In this document: one piece after another, positions 44,853-53,995 of the stretch
How positions within the stretch are numbered: position 1 is the first letter of the stretch
Layout: each line of letters opens with the position of its first letter
From: Chitinispirillum alkaliphilum
Lineage (GTDB): Bacteria; Fibrobacterota; Chitinivibrionia; Chitinivibrionales; Chitinispirillaceae
Reading direction: 5' to 3'
DNA length: 64,000 bases
Assembly (NCBI GenBank): GCA_001045525.1
Contig: LDWW01000008.1
Coordinates: 62,001 to 126,000 of the forward strand
Made by a program: the position numbers and the translations under genes
The notes under the pieces: generated by a model
The model's database searches: none
Told to the model about the DNA's origin: nothing
Seen by the model: only the letters and a program-made list of their open reading frames with translations

Positions 44853-45833
44853 TTATGAATTTTTCCTGATAACATTAACGACTCCTGCAGTACTGACATT
44901 GGTGCAACTGTTTTTTAGATCTGCAGGTGTTACAAAGTGAGACGCATGATCCCTGGCGAATAAAAGAGCATTTTCTGTTTTGGAAGTATCGGGTGTATGA
45001 TACTGAGCCATAGCTTTACAGAGCTCAATGGTTGCTGAGTCAAGCTCCTGATCGATGGTTTCGAGCTGAACTGTCAGTGGTATTTTTTCCGGTTCATCGA
45101 GCGATTCAATAAGTTTTTGAGCCAAAATCTCATCTGACACATCATTTAAATCATCTGAAGCAGAAAAAGTATTGTTGACGACGACCTGACCATTTGCATA
45201 TGATTCAATCGCCCGGTCAAGAATGGTGGTGCTGTCCTGAGATTTATCACCTGTCTGTGCATCACTTTGTCTTAAATCTGCCAGGCGGGCATTCAGTACG
45301 GTACCATTATTTATCTTCAGGCTATATGGTTTGCCACAGTCCTGGTAACACTGGTAAACGAACTGGGAGCAGATCATTGGTGTTTTACCCGGGTATTTCC
45401 TTTTATTTATCATATCGACAATTTTCTCAGCTGCTCTGACAAATATTCTGGTTACAATTCTTTTGGTTGCTGATGGAGGAGAAAACTTTTTATAGAGGAT
45501 AATCATTGCAAGCATGACCAGGCTGCTTTTACTGTACGGCTGACCGGCTTCTAAATACCCCTCAGCAGCTTTGACCACAGGATCCATAACAAGGGATTTA
45601 TCTGACAAGCGGTTTGCGTATACGTAATCCCCCTTTGGGCTTTCCTGGATTTCCTGTTTCCCCAATCCCGAAAGTCCTTCTTCTGCCATAAAGCGATCAC
45701 CCAGATAAAGAGCAGCATGGCTTACATCGGAGTTGGTAAAGAGCATAATAGCATAGGATATTGCCTGTTTCTTATTACCTTTAAATAGAAGAATGTCGCC
45801 CTTGTTGAGAGCGTCGATTGTGAAGTTTGACAT
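44853..45833 (-). CDS. YiiX/permuted-papain NlpC/P60-superfamily cysteine hydrolase
   Basis: 326 residues, no signal peptide. The circularly permuted papain fold shows Lys-Gly-Asp-Ile-Leu-Leu-Phe near residue 11, the catalytic His in Val-Ser-His-Ala-Ala-Leu-Tyr-Leu-Gly (His39), and the nucleophile in Met-Ile-Cys-Ser-Gln-Phe-Val-Tyr (Cys155). The C-terminal about 150 residues are acidic and helical with no recognised domain. Relatives cleave amide or ester bonds in peptides or lipids. Absence of an export signal suggests an intracellular substrate or non-classical delivery. A 16-bp palindrome lies about 60 bases upstream. Possible functional pair with the downstream 486-residue protein. Confidence 0.8.
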   Translation of the reverse strand: MSNFTIDALNKGDILLFKGNKKQAISYAIMLFTNSDVSHAALYLGDRFMAEEGLSGLGKQEIQESPKGDYVYANRLSDKSLVMDPVVKAAEGYLEAGQPYSKSSLVMLAMIILYKKFSPPSATKRIVTRIFVRAAEKIVDMINKRKYPGKTPMICSQFVYQCYQDCGKPYSLKINNGTVLNARLADLRQSDAQTGDKSQDSTTILDRAIESYANGQVVVNNTFSASDDLNDVSDEILAQKLIESLDEPEKIPLTVQLETIDQELDSATIELCKAMAQYHTPDTSKTENALLFARDHASHFVTPADLKNSCTNVSTAGVVNVIRKNS

Positions 45834-46398
45834 CTGGTGCCTCCTTTGAAAGTGTGATAATCTAAAATATCAGCAATCGGTGATATCGGACAATAACCCA
45901 TTTGGGTTAGTTATACCCGCTTACCCTGAGAAATGTCCTCTGTCACCGTGGTTTTTGGTTTATAACTCCGGCAATTAAACTTGCATAAAAATTTTCTCCA
46001 TCTATTTCACAGGGCGAACGGCAGTAAGCTCCTAAAAAAAACTATCGGGTACAAATCCGCCCCAATCACTGGCGAATGAGCGCTTTCGCCGGTCCTTTCC
46101 CGGGGCCAATTGTTCGAGTCCTCGAGTTTTGGCCCTTCTCCGGCGAAAGCGCGAATATTGGAGCCAGTGTGGGGCTCCCAAGGCGTTCTTTGCCTACTTT
46201 CTTTGGCCTTGGAAAGAAAGTAGGTCGGGGTTTGGGGCTGAAAGCCCCAATTGTTTTTGAAACAGCGCTTCTTAGTGCTGGACTCTTAAAAAAAGTAATG
46301 AAACTCAAACACTCTCTTATGCGTATATAATTGCCGGAGTAATAAATGAGCAGTGTCGAAGGAAGTATGACAAAGAGAGAAAACTTATCAAACCGTAT
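45834..46398. repeat. GC-rich nested inverted-repeat element in a 565-bp intergenic gap
   Basis: The core (46060-46250) is built from hairpins. Outer arms are CCCC/GGGG (46060-46063, 46171-46174) and CACTGGC/GCCAGTG (46067-46073, 46163-46169). Next comes a perfect 13-bp GCGCTTTCGCCGG/CCGGCGAAAGCGC (46080-46092, 46140-46152), and inside it GGGCCAA/TTGGCCC (46103-46109, 46129-46135). Two more hairpins follow: 12-bp CCTACTTTCTTT/AAAGAAAGTAGG (46193-46204, 46213-46224) and 8-bp TTGGGGCT/AGCCCCAA (46232-46239, 46243-46250) trailed by TTGTTTTTG. Both strands read as open frames of about 80 codons, but these are low-complexity artefacts of the repeats. Base composition is clearly richer in G+C than the neighbouring genes. 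Probably a dispersed structured repeat or a mobile-element end. Confidence 0.7.
45894..45909. promoter_or_regulatory. Palindromic operator-like site upstream of the papain-like hydrolase gene
   Basis: TAACCCA-TT-TGGGTTA is a perfect 16-bp palindrome starting 61 bases upstream of the minus-strand gene start. Position fits an operator or activator site; the cognate regulator is unknown, though a LuxR-type gene lies nearby. Confidence 0.4.
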
Positions 46399-47832
46399 TT
46401 ACCTGATAGCTCCCGAATCTACCAGCCCTTTTATAAAACGGGATGCATGGTTTTGGTTAACGGATCTTAACAGAGGTGATAAATTTTCAATGTGGAAACC
46501 GGGATATTTGCAAACCAGTTCATTGGCAACCCTTTTAGCCTCGCTGATTTCACCAAGATGAGCATATGATGAAGCAAGAAGAGCTGAAGCAAATATATTT
46601 CCTGGAATCATATTGAGGCACTGTTCGGCACATTCAATTGCCTCCTTGTAATTGCATTGAGCGAAATGCAAAAGGGCAATGGAACCGAGATTTATTCCGT
46701 TTGTCATAAGATCAGGGCAAAGTGATTTTGCATAATCCAGAACAGATATTGCATCATCAGTTCTATCCAGCATAGCGTAAATCTGTCCCTTAAGCATATA
46801 GGCATCTGAAAAACCAGGGTTAAGATCTATTGCCTTATCGAAATACACACAAGCTTCATTTAGCGCCCCGGATATCATCTTTGACATACCAACACAGTGA
46901 TAGCCCAGTGCATTTTTGTTATCTACTGAGAGGCATTGTCTGGCTGTAGTATTTATTGTTTTTACAATTGCACCCCTGTCATCAATTTCATCCTCTGTAT
47001 ACGCTCGATAATAACAAAGGGTCAGCCCATGCCATCCAGGAGCAGACATAGAATCAATTTCTATTGCATTCTCAAAACAAAACTGTGCATCCAGTGCGGC
47101 TTTCCTGGTTCGTTTTTTTAAGAGATAATACCCGCGCATCGTGTTATACCAGCTATCCATCTCTGAAGACAGCATATACTCTGTGCGCCGGCCCTCATTC
47201 TCAATCAGCAAAGGGATCACAGCAGCGGAAATTTTCAAACTGATGATATCCTGAACTTTCACGGCACTGTCAAGTTTGATGTGAAAACATTCTGACAATA
47301 TAGTCCTATTTGTGGAATTTTCTGTCACACGATAAGATATATGCAGATCAGCCTCACTCTTTCTGACAGATCCTGTAACCAGATAGTCAACCCCAGAAAG
47401 TCCCGGCATTTCTCCGTCAAACGAGTCAGGAGTAATACCTCGGAAAAATTCCGATGAGAATACGGGAAAAAATCGCCAGGCCACCAGTCTTGTAATCAGA
47501 TCTTCCGCAAGTCCCTGAGAAAGATTTCTGTATTCAGCATTTTCCGTCAAATCGGAGAAGGGTAAAACCGCAATGAGATGTTTGGGTTTAATCTTAAGAG
47601 AGCTTTGCGGCTGAAGGTTTTCGATATCTTCTGTTTTGTTTCTGAATACCATTGCAGCTTCTGTACGGTTTGTAACTTCGAGGATCTGCAGAATTGATGC
47701 CACATGAGCTTTCACAGTATTACTTGATATGCTCAGTAGTCTGCAGATTTCCTTATTTGTCAGACCTTTGGAGAGTAACTCAAGGATCTGGTACTGCCGG
47801 GGTGAAAGTTTCAGACCTCTATGAGGTGTCAT
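46399..47832 (-). CDS. LuxR-type HTH - TolB-like - TPR regulator
   Basis: 477 residues. A LuxR/FixJ-type HTH at the N-terminus (about 8-62: Leu-Ser-Pro-Arg-Gln-Tyr-Gln-Ile-Leu-Glu-Leu and Ser-Ser-Asn-Thr-Val-Lys-Ala-His) is followed by a TolB-like domain (about 86-215: Ile-Ala-Val-Leu-Pro-Phe-Ser-Asp-Leu, Val-Asp-Tyr-Leu-Val-Thr-Gly-Ser-Val). TPR-type helices fill about 235-470. In proteins of the adenylate-cyclase/CadC-like group the TolB-TPR part is usually joined to a different effector. An N-terminal LuxR HTH is less common. No receiver domain, so the signal is probably protein or ligand binding to the TPR part. Convergent with nothing; the structured repeat lies downstream. Confidence 0.85.
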   Translation of the reverse strand: MTPHRGLKLSPRQYQILELLSKGLTNKEICRLLSISSNTVKAHVASILQILEVTNRTEAAMVFRNKTEDIENLQPQSSLKIKPKHLIAVLPFSDLTENAEYRNLSQGLAEDLITRLVAWRFFPVFSSEFFRGITPDSFDGEMPGLSGVDYLVTGSVRKSEADLHISYRVTENSTNRTILSECFHIKLDSAVKVQDIISLKISAAVIPLLIENEGRRTEYMLSSEMDSWYNTMRGYYLLKKRTRKAALDAQFCFENAIEIDSMSAPGWHGLTLCYYRAYTEDEIDDRGAIVKTINTTARQCLSVDNKNALGYHCVGMSKMISGALNEACVYFDKAIDLNPGFSDAYMLKGQIYAMLDRTDDAISVLDYAKSLCPDLMTNGINLGSIALLHFAQCNYKEAIECAEQCLNMIPGNIFASALLASSYAHLGEISEAKRVANELVCKYPGFHIENLSPLLRSVNQNHASRFIKGLVDSGAIR

Positions 47833-48027
47833 TAACTTCTCCTGTTATGCGTGTGTTATTTCAGGTATAAAACATTCCTGACAGTAAATATCACAAATCA
47901 CCATTGTAAGAATTTCTGAGTCTTCTTATCCTGTATCAAATCCTTCAGGCGCACTGTTGGAAAGATAAGAGGAGTGGTTTTTTTCTCCACACCCCTGACC
48001 TTTTCGACCAAAGAACGGGACCCATTA

Positions 48028-48843
48028 CTATTCTTCTTCTAAAATACAGTGCCCTTTACCCTGCCTGCTTTTCCATTCCCAGGTATCAGTAAGCCTGATT
48101 TTTCCATTGTCAGAACGGTGAATTATATTTCTTGAAATTCCGGAGCTGATATCTCCAGATAAATTAACCTGCTCATAGTGGTAAACAAGTGAACTACCAT
48201 CAACATATCCGATCAATTCACCTTCTGCTATTTGCCCACCAAAATATTTTCCGCTCACCATTTCATCTTTTTGATAAAATGTGAATGTAGTATGTAGATC
48301 TACTTCCGCTTCGGGGCCTTCATTTTTCACTACCTTAAAAGACAATCTATCCAAATTCCATTCAGGTTTTACAGCGGATTGTGTAAGCTTTTTTCCCATG
48401 TGGTAATAATCAAGTGTTTTACCATTACCAACTTCAATGCTTAAAAAGGTAAGAGCCTTATACCCCTTTCCATGATAAAATCGTCTGGCAGGTAAGGATG
48501 AATGGAGGTACAGAAACTCAAGATTGCGTTCCCTGGCTTTTGTTTCTAAATAATCCATAATCATTGTGCCAAAACCCGATCCCTGATACTCCGGAAGTAC
48601 AAATACTCTTTTTACTGCAGAACCAACTAAAATCCCAGTACCTACAATCTCATTTTCCTTTAACAGGCAAACAGCGTTTCCATTTGCGATATCCTTTGAT
48701 ATATTCTCCCCGGAATGGTGAGATATGAAGTAGTCAATCGCTTCCTGAGGGTAAAATGAGGTGTATGATTCCAAAGTAGTTCTGTGAATTATAGGTAATA
48801 ACAAATGTGCATTTTCCGGATAGACCTCTTTAATTATTACCAT
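48028..48843 (-). CDS. GNAT acetyltransferase fused to a C-terminal lipocalin/avidin-like domain
   Basis: 271 residues from ATG 48843, chosen for an AGGGGAG box eight bases upstream. A longer start at 48870 adds nine residues across that box. The N-terminal GNAT domain (about 1-150) carries the acetyl-CoA loop Leu-Pro-Glu-Tyr-Gln-Gly-Ser-Gly-Phe-Gly-Thr. The C-terminal 100 residues are beta-rich (Thr-Phe-Thr-Phe-Tyr-Gln-Lys, Gly-Lys-Tyr-Phe-Gly-Gly, Leu-Val-Tyr-His-Tyr, Trp-Glu-Trp-Lys). They resemble small standalone Bacillota proteins often mislabelled N-acetylglutamate synthase. Substrate unknown. Single gene. Confidence 0.8.
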   Translation of the reverse strand: MVIIKEVYPENAHLLLPIIHRTTLESYTSFYPQEAIDYFISHHSGENISKDIANGNAVCLLKENEIVGTGILVGSAVKRVFVLPEYQGSGFGTMIMDYLETKARERNLEFLYLHSSLPARRFYHGKGYKALTFLSIEVGNGKTLDYYHMGKKLTQSAVKPEWNLDRLSFKVVKNEGPEAEVDLHTTFTFYQKDEMVSGKYFGGQIAEGELIGYVDGSSLVYHYEQVNLSGDISSGISRNIIHRSDNGKIRLTDTWEWKSRQGKGHCILEEE

Positions 48844-49101
48844 AATACTTACTCCCCTATTGACTGCCATAATTTTGCTTGAAGACTTTTTGTTTTTACA
48901 TTGTATAATATAAACATTTCACAAGGTTAATACATATAGCCATCTGTATCTTTTGGAAAGTCAGATAAATTGGCAAACTGAGCGATGTAAACTATTGATA
49001 GCAGGAAAATTACTGGGCAAGCTTTTACAAGTGTGAATATCATATTTTGATCTATTGCAGAATAGTAGAAATACAAAACTTGGTTTTCCGGAGCGGATCA
49101 A

Positions 49102-51771
49102 GTGAAGGCACGTACAGATTCTTCTCAGGGCACCACAATTGCTCTTTCTACCTTAAAGCAAAAACCACTCTTCTGCACAATAAGGAGTCAGCCGGTGGAT
49201 AAATCGATGCAGATTCTCGATTTAGTGGATGATGCGATTATCATAACGGACAAAACCGGTGTTATAAGCTACACAAACAAGTCAGCAGAGGCTCTTTATG
49301 AAATTTCAGCAGAGAAAGTCTGCGGAAAACAGATCACTTCTGTCTATCCTTCTGAATACAGGGACCAGATAAAGAATACATTGCTCTTTATGCCAAAGAG
49401 CGGCATGTCCCACCCGATCCGCTTAAGGCTGGGTAAAAAGAACGGGGAGAAAGTGTTTGTGGAATTGGTTATCAGTGTGTATAACAAGTCGGATTGCGGT
49501 TCTTGTAGCTTAGTCCTGAAATCAAAGGATGTTACCCAGGCTTTTGAGACAGAGCGGGCGCTAATGATGTGCAAAGAGCGCTTTGAATCTCTTATGAAAC
49601 ACACTACAGAAGGGTTTTATGTTCTTGACTTTCCTGAACCAATTCCAACAGATACTCCAATCGATAAACAACTGGATCAGATTTACTCTTCGGTAATAGT
49701 TGAGTGCAATGATGCTATGGCCAGAATGTACGGGTTTAGGTCCCGTGAAAATATCCTTGGCAAATCTTTGGAGCAGATGCATGGGTCACGGCAAAACCCC
49801 GAAAATGTCGCCTTCATCAAGAAATGGATAAGGCGGGATTACAGCATTCATGCTGCAGTTTCTTCTGAAAAGGATCGTGAAGGAAATGTGGTGTGGTTTT
49901 CAAACAGTGTAAAGGGGATTACTGATGATGGATTTCTCACCGGGGCCTGGGGTTCGCAGGTTGACATAACAGATGTAAAGAGAGCCGAACAAAAGCTTAG
50001 GGAGCAAACGTGGCGTCTTGAAAGCATTATAGAGGGCACTCATGCAGGGACCTGGCAGTGGAATGTGCAAAACGGAGAACATCTGACAAACAAAATCTGG
50101 GCAGAAATTCTGGGCTATAGCTTAGAAGAACTTCCTCCGACCATCTCAGTCTGGGAAAAACTGCTTCACCCCGAGGATTACGTTAAAGCAAAAAATTTGC
50201 TCCAGAGGCACTTCGATGGAGAAGACTCCTATTACAAGTGCGAATCCAGAATGCGACACAAAGACGGGCACTGGGTATGGGTTTTGGATATGGGAAAGGT
50301 TACTTCCCGTACGGATGATGGTAGCCCGCTTATGATGTTTGGAATTACTACCGAAATTTCAGAGCGCAAGAACGCTGAAGTACAGATGAGACGTGAAAGA
50401 GATTTGTTGAATTCCATACTGGATAGTTTACCGGGGATATTCTATCTCTTTGACATAAAGGGGCGGTTCATTAGATGGAACAGATTTTTTGAAACGGTAA
50501 CCGGCTATACAGCGGTTGAAATTGCCACGTCTCATCCGCTGGATCTGTTCAGGGGTGAAGATAGAAGTGTGGTTGAACAACGCATAAAACGGGTTTTCGA
50601 AACGGGAAGTGCAAGTATAGAGGCAGATATGACTACCAGGCAGGGAAACATTATGCCTTACTTCTTTTCCGGTCGTCGTATCGAGCTTGAAGGAAAGCCC
50701 TGCCTTGTTGGTATGGGGATAGATATTTCCACAAGAAAACAGTATGAAGATGATCTTAAGAAGTGGCAAACCCTGATGGAGTATGTGATCAAATACGATC
50801 CCAGTGCAATCGCGGTCCTGGATAAAAACCTCATTTTCAGATTTGTAAGCGACAGGTTCAGAAGAGATTACCGGTTAGAAGATCAAAAATTAACTGGTAA
50901 ATATCACTATGAAGTTTTTCCAGACATTCCCAAAAAATGGCGTGAAATCCACAGAAAAACATTAAAGGGAGAGGTGTTGGGTGAAGAGGAAGATGTTTTC
51001 AAACGGGCAGATGGTTCTATAGACTGGGTGAGATGGGAGAGTCGGCCATGGTATCAGTACAATGGAGTAGTTGGTGGATTGATCCTTTACACAGAAGTAA
51101 TCACAGAACGCAAACTGGCACAGGAAAATCTAAAATCTTCACTAAAGGAAAAAGATACGCTCTTACAGGAAGTGTATCACAGGACAAAAAATAACATGCA
51201 ACTGATCTCTTCATTCCTGGAGCTTCAGGCTGCTTCAATAGAAAATGACAATGTCAGTAAAATAGTTCACGACAGCAATGTCAGAATAAGGACAATGGCC
51301 CTTGCGCACGAAAAACTCTATACAAGTAAAAGCCTTTCTTCGATCAATCTGGCTGATTACATCAGGGATCTTGTAAATTTAATCGTTGCGGTAAGCAATG
51401 TCAGTAAGAAAATCAGCATTGAGTATGATCTGGACCAAATAGAGACTCTAATCGATATCGCAATTCCATGCGGATTAATTATTGGCGAACTTGTCTCAAA
51501 TAGTTTTAAGCACGCCTTTTCCGAACAAAAGCAGGGTAATATCCGAATCACTATGAAAAGATGTTCCAAAGATCAAATATGTCTTATTGTCAAAGACAAT
51601 GGAACTGGTCTGCCAAAAGGTTTCGATTTGAGCAAGGCGGCTACACTGGGCGTGCAGATTGTGTTTCAAATTGTGGAGCATCAGTTGCACGGTTCTGCAG
51701 ATTTTGAATCCGATGGCGGACTTAAATGGTCGGTACGGTTCAGCGATAAACTATACGAGAGAAGAGTGTGA
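49102..51771 (+). CDS. Multi-PAS sensor histidine kinase (HisKA_2 type)
   Basis: 889 residues from GTG 49102 (GGAGCGG about eight bases upstream). About five PAS/PAC units fill residues 32-675, with repeated Asp-Ile-Thr/Ser-x-Arg-Lys boundaries such as Asp-Ile-Ser-Thr-Arg-Lys and Glu-Ile-Ser-Glu-Arg-Lys. The kinase part is of the HisKA_2/HWE-like class: Glu-Val-Tyr-His-Arg-Thr-Lys-Asn-Asn (His693) and a HATPase with Gly-Glu-Leu-Val-Ser-Asn-Ser-Phe-Lys-His and Asp-Asn-Gly-Thr-Gly-Leu-Pro. No membrane helices, so it senses cytoplasmic cues. The next gene, one base later, encodes a receiver-only protein that is almost certainly its phosphate acceptor. Confidence 0.92.
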   Translation: MKARTDSSQGTTIALSTLKQKPLFCTIRSQPVDKSMQILDLVDDAIIITDKTGVISYTNKSAEALYEISAEKVCGKQITSVYPSEYRDQIKNTLLFMPKSGMSHPIRLRLGKKNGEKVFVELVISVYNKSDCGSCSLVLKSKDVTQAFETERALMMCKERFESLMKHTTEGFYVLDFPEPIPTDTPIDKQLDQIYSSVIVECNDAMARMYGFRSRENILGKSLEQMHGSRQNPENVAFIKKWIRRDYSIHAAVSSEKDREGNVVWFSNSVKGITDDGFLTGAWGSQVDITDVKRAEQKLREQTWRLESIIEGTHAGTWQWNVQNGEHLTNKIWAEILGYSLEELPPTISVWEKLLHPEDYVKAKNLLQRHFDGEDSYYKCESRMRHKDGHWVWVLDMGKVTSRTDDGSPLMMFGITTEISERKNAEVQMRRERDLLNSILDSLPGIFYLFDIKGRFIRWNRFFETVTGYTAVEIATSHPLDLFRGEDRSVVEQRIKRVFETGSASIEADMTTRQGNIMPYFFSGRRIELEGKPCLVGMGIDISTRKQYEDDLKKWQTLMEYVIKYDPSAIAVLDKNLIFRFVSDRFRRDYRLEDQKLTGKYHYEVFPDIPKKWREIHRKTLKGEVLGEEEDVFKRADGSIDWVRWESRPWYQYNGVVGGLILYTEVITERKLAQENLKSSLKEKDTLLQEVYHRTKNNMQLISSFLELQAASIENDNVSKIVHDSNVRIRTMALAHEKLYTSKSLSSINLADYIRDLVNLIVAVSNVSKKISIEYDLDQIETLIDIAIPCGLIIGELVSNSFKHAFSEQKQGNIRITMKRCSKDQICLIVKDNGTGLPKGFDLSKAATLGVQIVFQIVEHQLHGSADFESDGGLKWSVRFSDKLYERRV

Positions 51772-51772
51772 G

Positions 51773-52141
51773 ATGAGTTGTAAAAGTCCTTCTGTTATGG
51801 TTGTTGATGATGAGGCAGTGATGGTGATGCTGATCAAACTGAGGCTAAAAGCTGCTGGATTCGATGTCTGTGCAACAGCCTCTTCAAAACAAGAAGCTAT
51901 CCATAAGGCTCTTGAAAACTCACCGGACTTTGTTATCATGGATATCCGTCTCACCGAGTCAGGGGATGGGATCGAAGCCGCACAGGAGATTCTGAAAAGT
52001 ATAAAAACCCATCTGATTTTTATAAGTGGTTACTCTGAAGGAGATATCTACCACAGGGCTATGGAGCTGAATCCTGATGGTTATATTGTAAAGCCATTTG
52101 ATATTTCTGAACTGGTTTCAGTAATGAGGAATAAAAAGTGA
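51773..52141 (+). CDS. CheY-like single-domain response regulator
   Basis: 122 residues from ATG 51773, one base after the kinase stop. A longer frame runs back into the kinase but has no ribosome-binding site. The receiver has the acidic pair Asp12-Asp13, phospho-acceptor Asp57 in Ile-Met-Asp-Ile-Arg-Leu, and the Lys-Pro-Phe motif near residue 108. There is no output domain, so it either relays phosphate to another protein or binds a target such as a motor or enzyme. Forms a two-gene unit with the multi-PAS kinase. Confidence 0.92.
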   Translation: MSCKSPSVMVVDDEAVMVMLIKLRLKAAGFDVCATASSKQEAIHKALENSPDFVIMDIRLTESGDGIEAAQEILKSIKTHLIFISGYSEGDIYHRAMELNPDGYIVKPFDISELVSVMRNKK

Positions 52142-52266
52142 GGAAAATATTCGATCTTTAGGTTTTGCTTTAAGACTGATCCAAGATATGAATTAAACTA
52201 CTGTTTCTTCGGCTTACCTTACATAGTGCTAATCAGGCCATTTTATTGGTCTCCCTGTTTAGCATG

Positions 52267-53064
52267 TTACCAATAGAAATCAAATCCTCCCCCTGCACCT
52301 GTGAGGTATGAATCAGTGCTAAGTTCCGCTCTTGTAAACACAAATACTTTCCACCGATTGTTTATATTAAATCCTACCTGAAGCGGTAGAGAAAGCCAGT
52401 AATGATTACATGTAAATTTTTCTTTTTTGTTAAAAATATAAAAAATGCCTTTATATCTTCTATAGAGTCCCTTTATTTGGCTGGTAATATAGAGGTGGCG
52501 GTTTATTTGATAACCGATTCCAATGCCTGCATCTACAATCATTTTTTTTTCCGATCCATTAGATTGGTAATTAAAAACCACATCAGAAAAAAGCCATTGG
52601 TTTGTGAAGGGGATTTTGAACTGAGAATAGGCTTTCCAACCAATATTCAAATGTTCAAAAAAATATGAAATCTCTTCGATGCCACCACCAAGAGCCCAGT
52701 TTAGTCCGTTTATGTACAACGTGCTGTCAGAGGTTTCTAAATTTCTTATCGGATAAAACTTGAATTGTGTTGGAAAATGAATTTCGGCAAAACCATCGAG
52801 TATGGGTAAATAGGGATAGGCAAACATGTTAAACAGGAATCCGTGAGGTATGTTGCCCTGTCTTATCAGATGATTATATGATTGCCTTTGTTTTCTTTCA
52901 ATTCCAAGGCCATACCCGAGACTTAGTCCCCAGTTTTTCTGTGGCAACGAAAGTGGTCTTTTGATCTCTTCAACAGGGAGTCTGAGTTTAGGCGAACATC
53001 CTAACAGTGAAATAAAAATGATTAAACAAATGATACTGCCTGCAGTGCATAATGGTTTGTACAT
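52267..53064 (-). CDS. Outer-membrane beta-rich lipoprotein, unknown function
   Basis: 265 residues. A signal sequence ends in the lipobox Leu-Leu-Gly-Cys (Cys23), so the mature protein is likely lipidated. The rest alternates aromatic and polar residues in about eight to ten candidate beta strands (for example Gly-Leu-Ser-Leu-Gly-Tyr-Gly-Leu-Gly-Ile). It ends in Phe-Asp-Phe-Tyr-Trp, an aromatic C-terminus like that of outer-membrane barrels. No family recognised. It converges with the CheY-like gene across 125 bases without a clear terminator. Confidence 0.65.
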   Translation of the reverse strand: MYKPLCTAGSIICLIIFISLLGCSPKLRLPVEEIKRPLSLPQKNWGLSLGYGLGIERKQRQSYNHLIRQGNIPHGFLFNMFAYPYLPILDGFAEIHFPTQFKFYPIRNLETSDSTLYINGLNWALGGGIEEISYFFEHLNIGWKAYSQFKIPFTNQWLFSDVVFNYQSNGSEKKMIVDAGIGIGYQINRHLYITSQIKGLYRRYKGIFYIFNKKEKFTCNHYWLSLPLQVGFNINNRWKVFVFTRAELSTDSYLTGAGGGFDFYW

Positions 53065-53264
53065 TTTGAGATTGTCCCTCTAAGCTATTTTACAGTTGAA
53101 ATATGTGTGTTGCTGGGGTTATCATACACAAGATATATGATGTCAGTTTAGTGCTGAAAATGTTTGTGATTATTCTTAACAAAACATATCACTTTCTGAA
53201 CAGCTTGCAGATCTGGGAGAGCGATGTAAGATGGTCAATGTAAGGTATAAAAGTTGCTTGGAAA

Positions 53265-53756
53265 ATGGTAAGTTCTACCCCGATTCTTTCAGAAATTAAG
53301 GCAGTGTATATGAATCATCTGGTGCTCCTGATAGGTTTCACGCTTCTGTTTGTATGCATTGCAGTACAGGCCATTGTTACGACCTCTCTTATACTTTTAT
53401 TAAACCGTCTATATAACAGCAGCAAACACAACAGGGGGTCTGTATACAAGGCATTGGTTTTCGAAGGTGCTGCTATAATGCTGATTTTTTCCTTTCTTTT
53501 ACAGGTGTCGATCTGGGCAGTTGCATATGTATGGATTGGCGAGTTTCAAAATTTCTCTACTGCGTTCTATTTTTCAGGGGTAACCTATGCCACACTGGGA
53601 TATGGAGATATAGTATTAAGCCAACAATGGCGAATACTGGGGGTGTTCCAGTCCCTCAACGGACTCATTATGGGAGGTTTCGCGGCATCGGTCTTCTTCT
53701 CAATATCTTCCAGAATATTTAGAAGAGAAAGGAAAATGGGGAAAATTGAAAGTTAA
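53265..53756 (+). CDS. Two-TM potassium-channel-like protein
   Basis: 163 residues from ATG 53265. ATG 53310 with an AGG box seven bases upstream is an equally good start and would remove 15 residues. Membrane helices are at about 18-42 and 65-90, followed by the pore loop with selectivity filter Thr-Leu-Gly-Tyr-Gly-Asp (about 118-123) and a final helix at about 133-150. This is the ion-channel (Ion_trans_2) signature. The protein has no RCK/TrkA domain. Helix spacing differs from KcsA, so it may be a minimal channel of unknown gating. Confidence 0.8.
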   Translation: MVSSTPILSEIKAVYMNHLVLLIGFTLLFVCIAVQAIVTTSLILLLNRLYNSSKHNRGSVYKALVFEGAAIMLIFSFLLQVSIWAVAYVWIGEFQNFSTAFYFSGVTYATLGYGDIVLSQQWRILGVFQSLNGLIMGGFAASVFFSISSRIFRRERKMGKIES

Positions 53757-53995
53757 AACGCGCTCCTCTTTATTAACTCATACCGGAACCAAAGTGACGA
53801 ACCTTTTTTTGTCTATTCACAAATTTCCTTACTTAATCCTCAAGGATCTACTTATTCCGGATCTCAAACATAAATGGTTTTGATTTGCCCACATCATTTG
53901 TCTCCATGACCGTTTTTTCTCGAGATGTATATCCAAGTGGTATACTCTGTCATGCAGTTCGATATTGCTTATTTCATTTAATACTCCTCTTGTTT

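Noticed and set aside
46066-46330. Open frames of about 80 codons on both strands
   Set aside because: Composition follows the nested inverted repeats; mirror-image frames on both strands and Pro/Lys/Arg-rich low complexity are typical of spurious calls in structured repeats.
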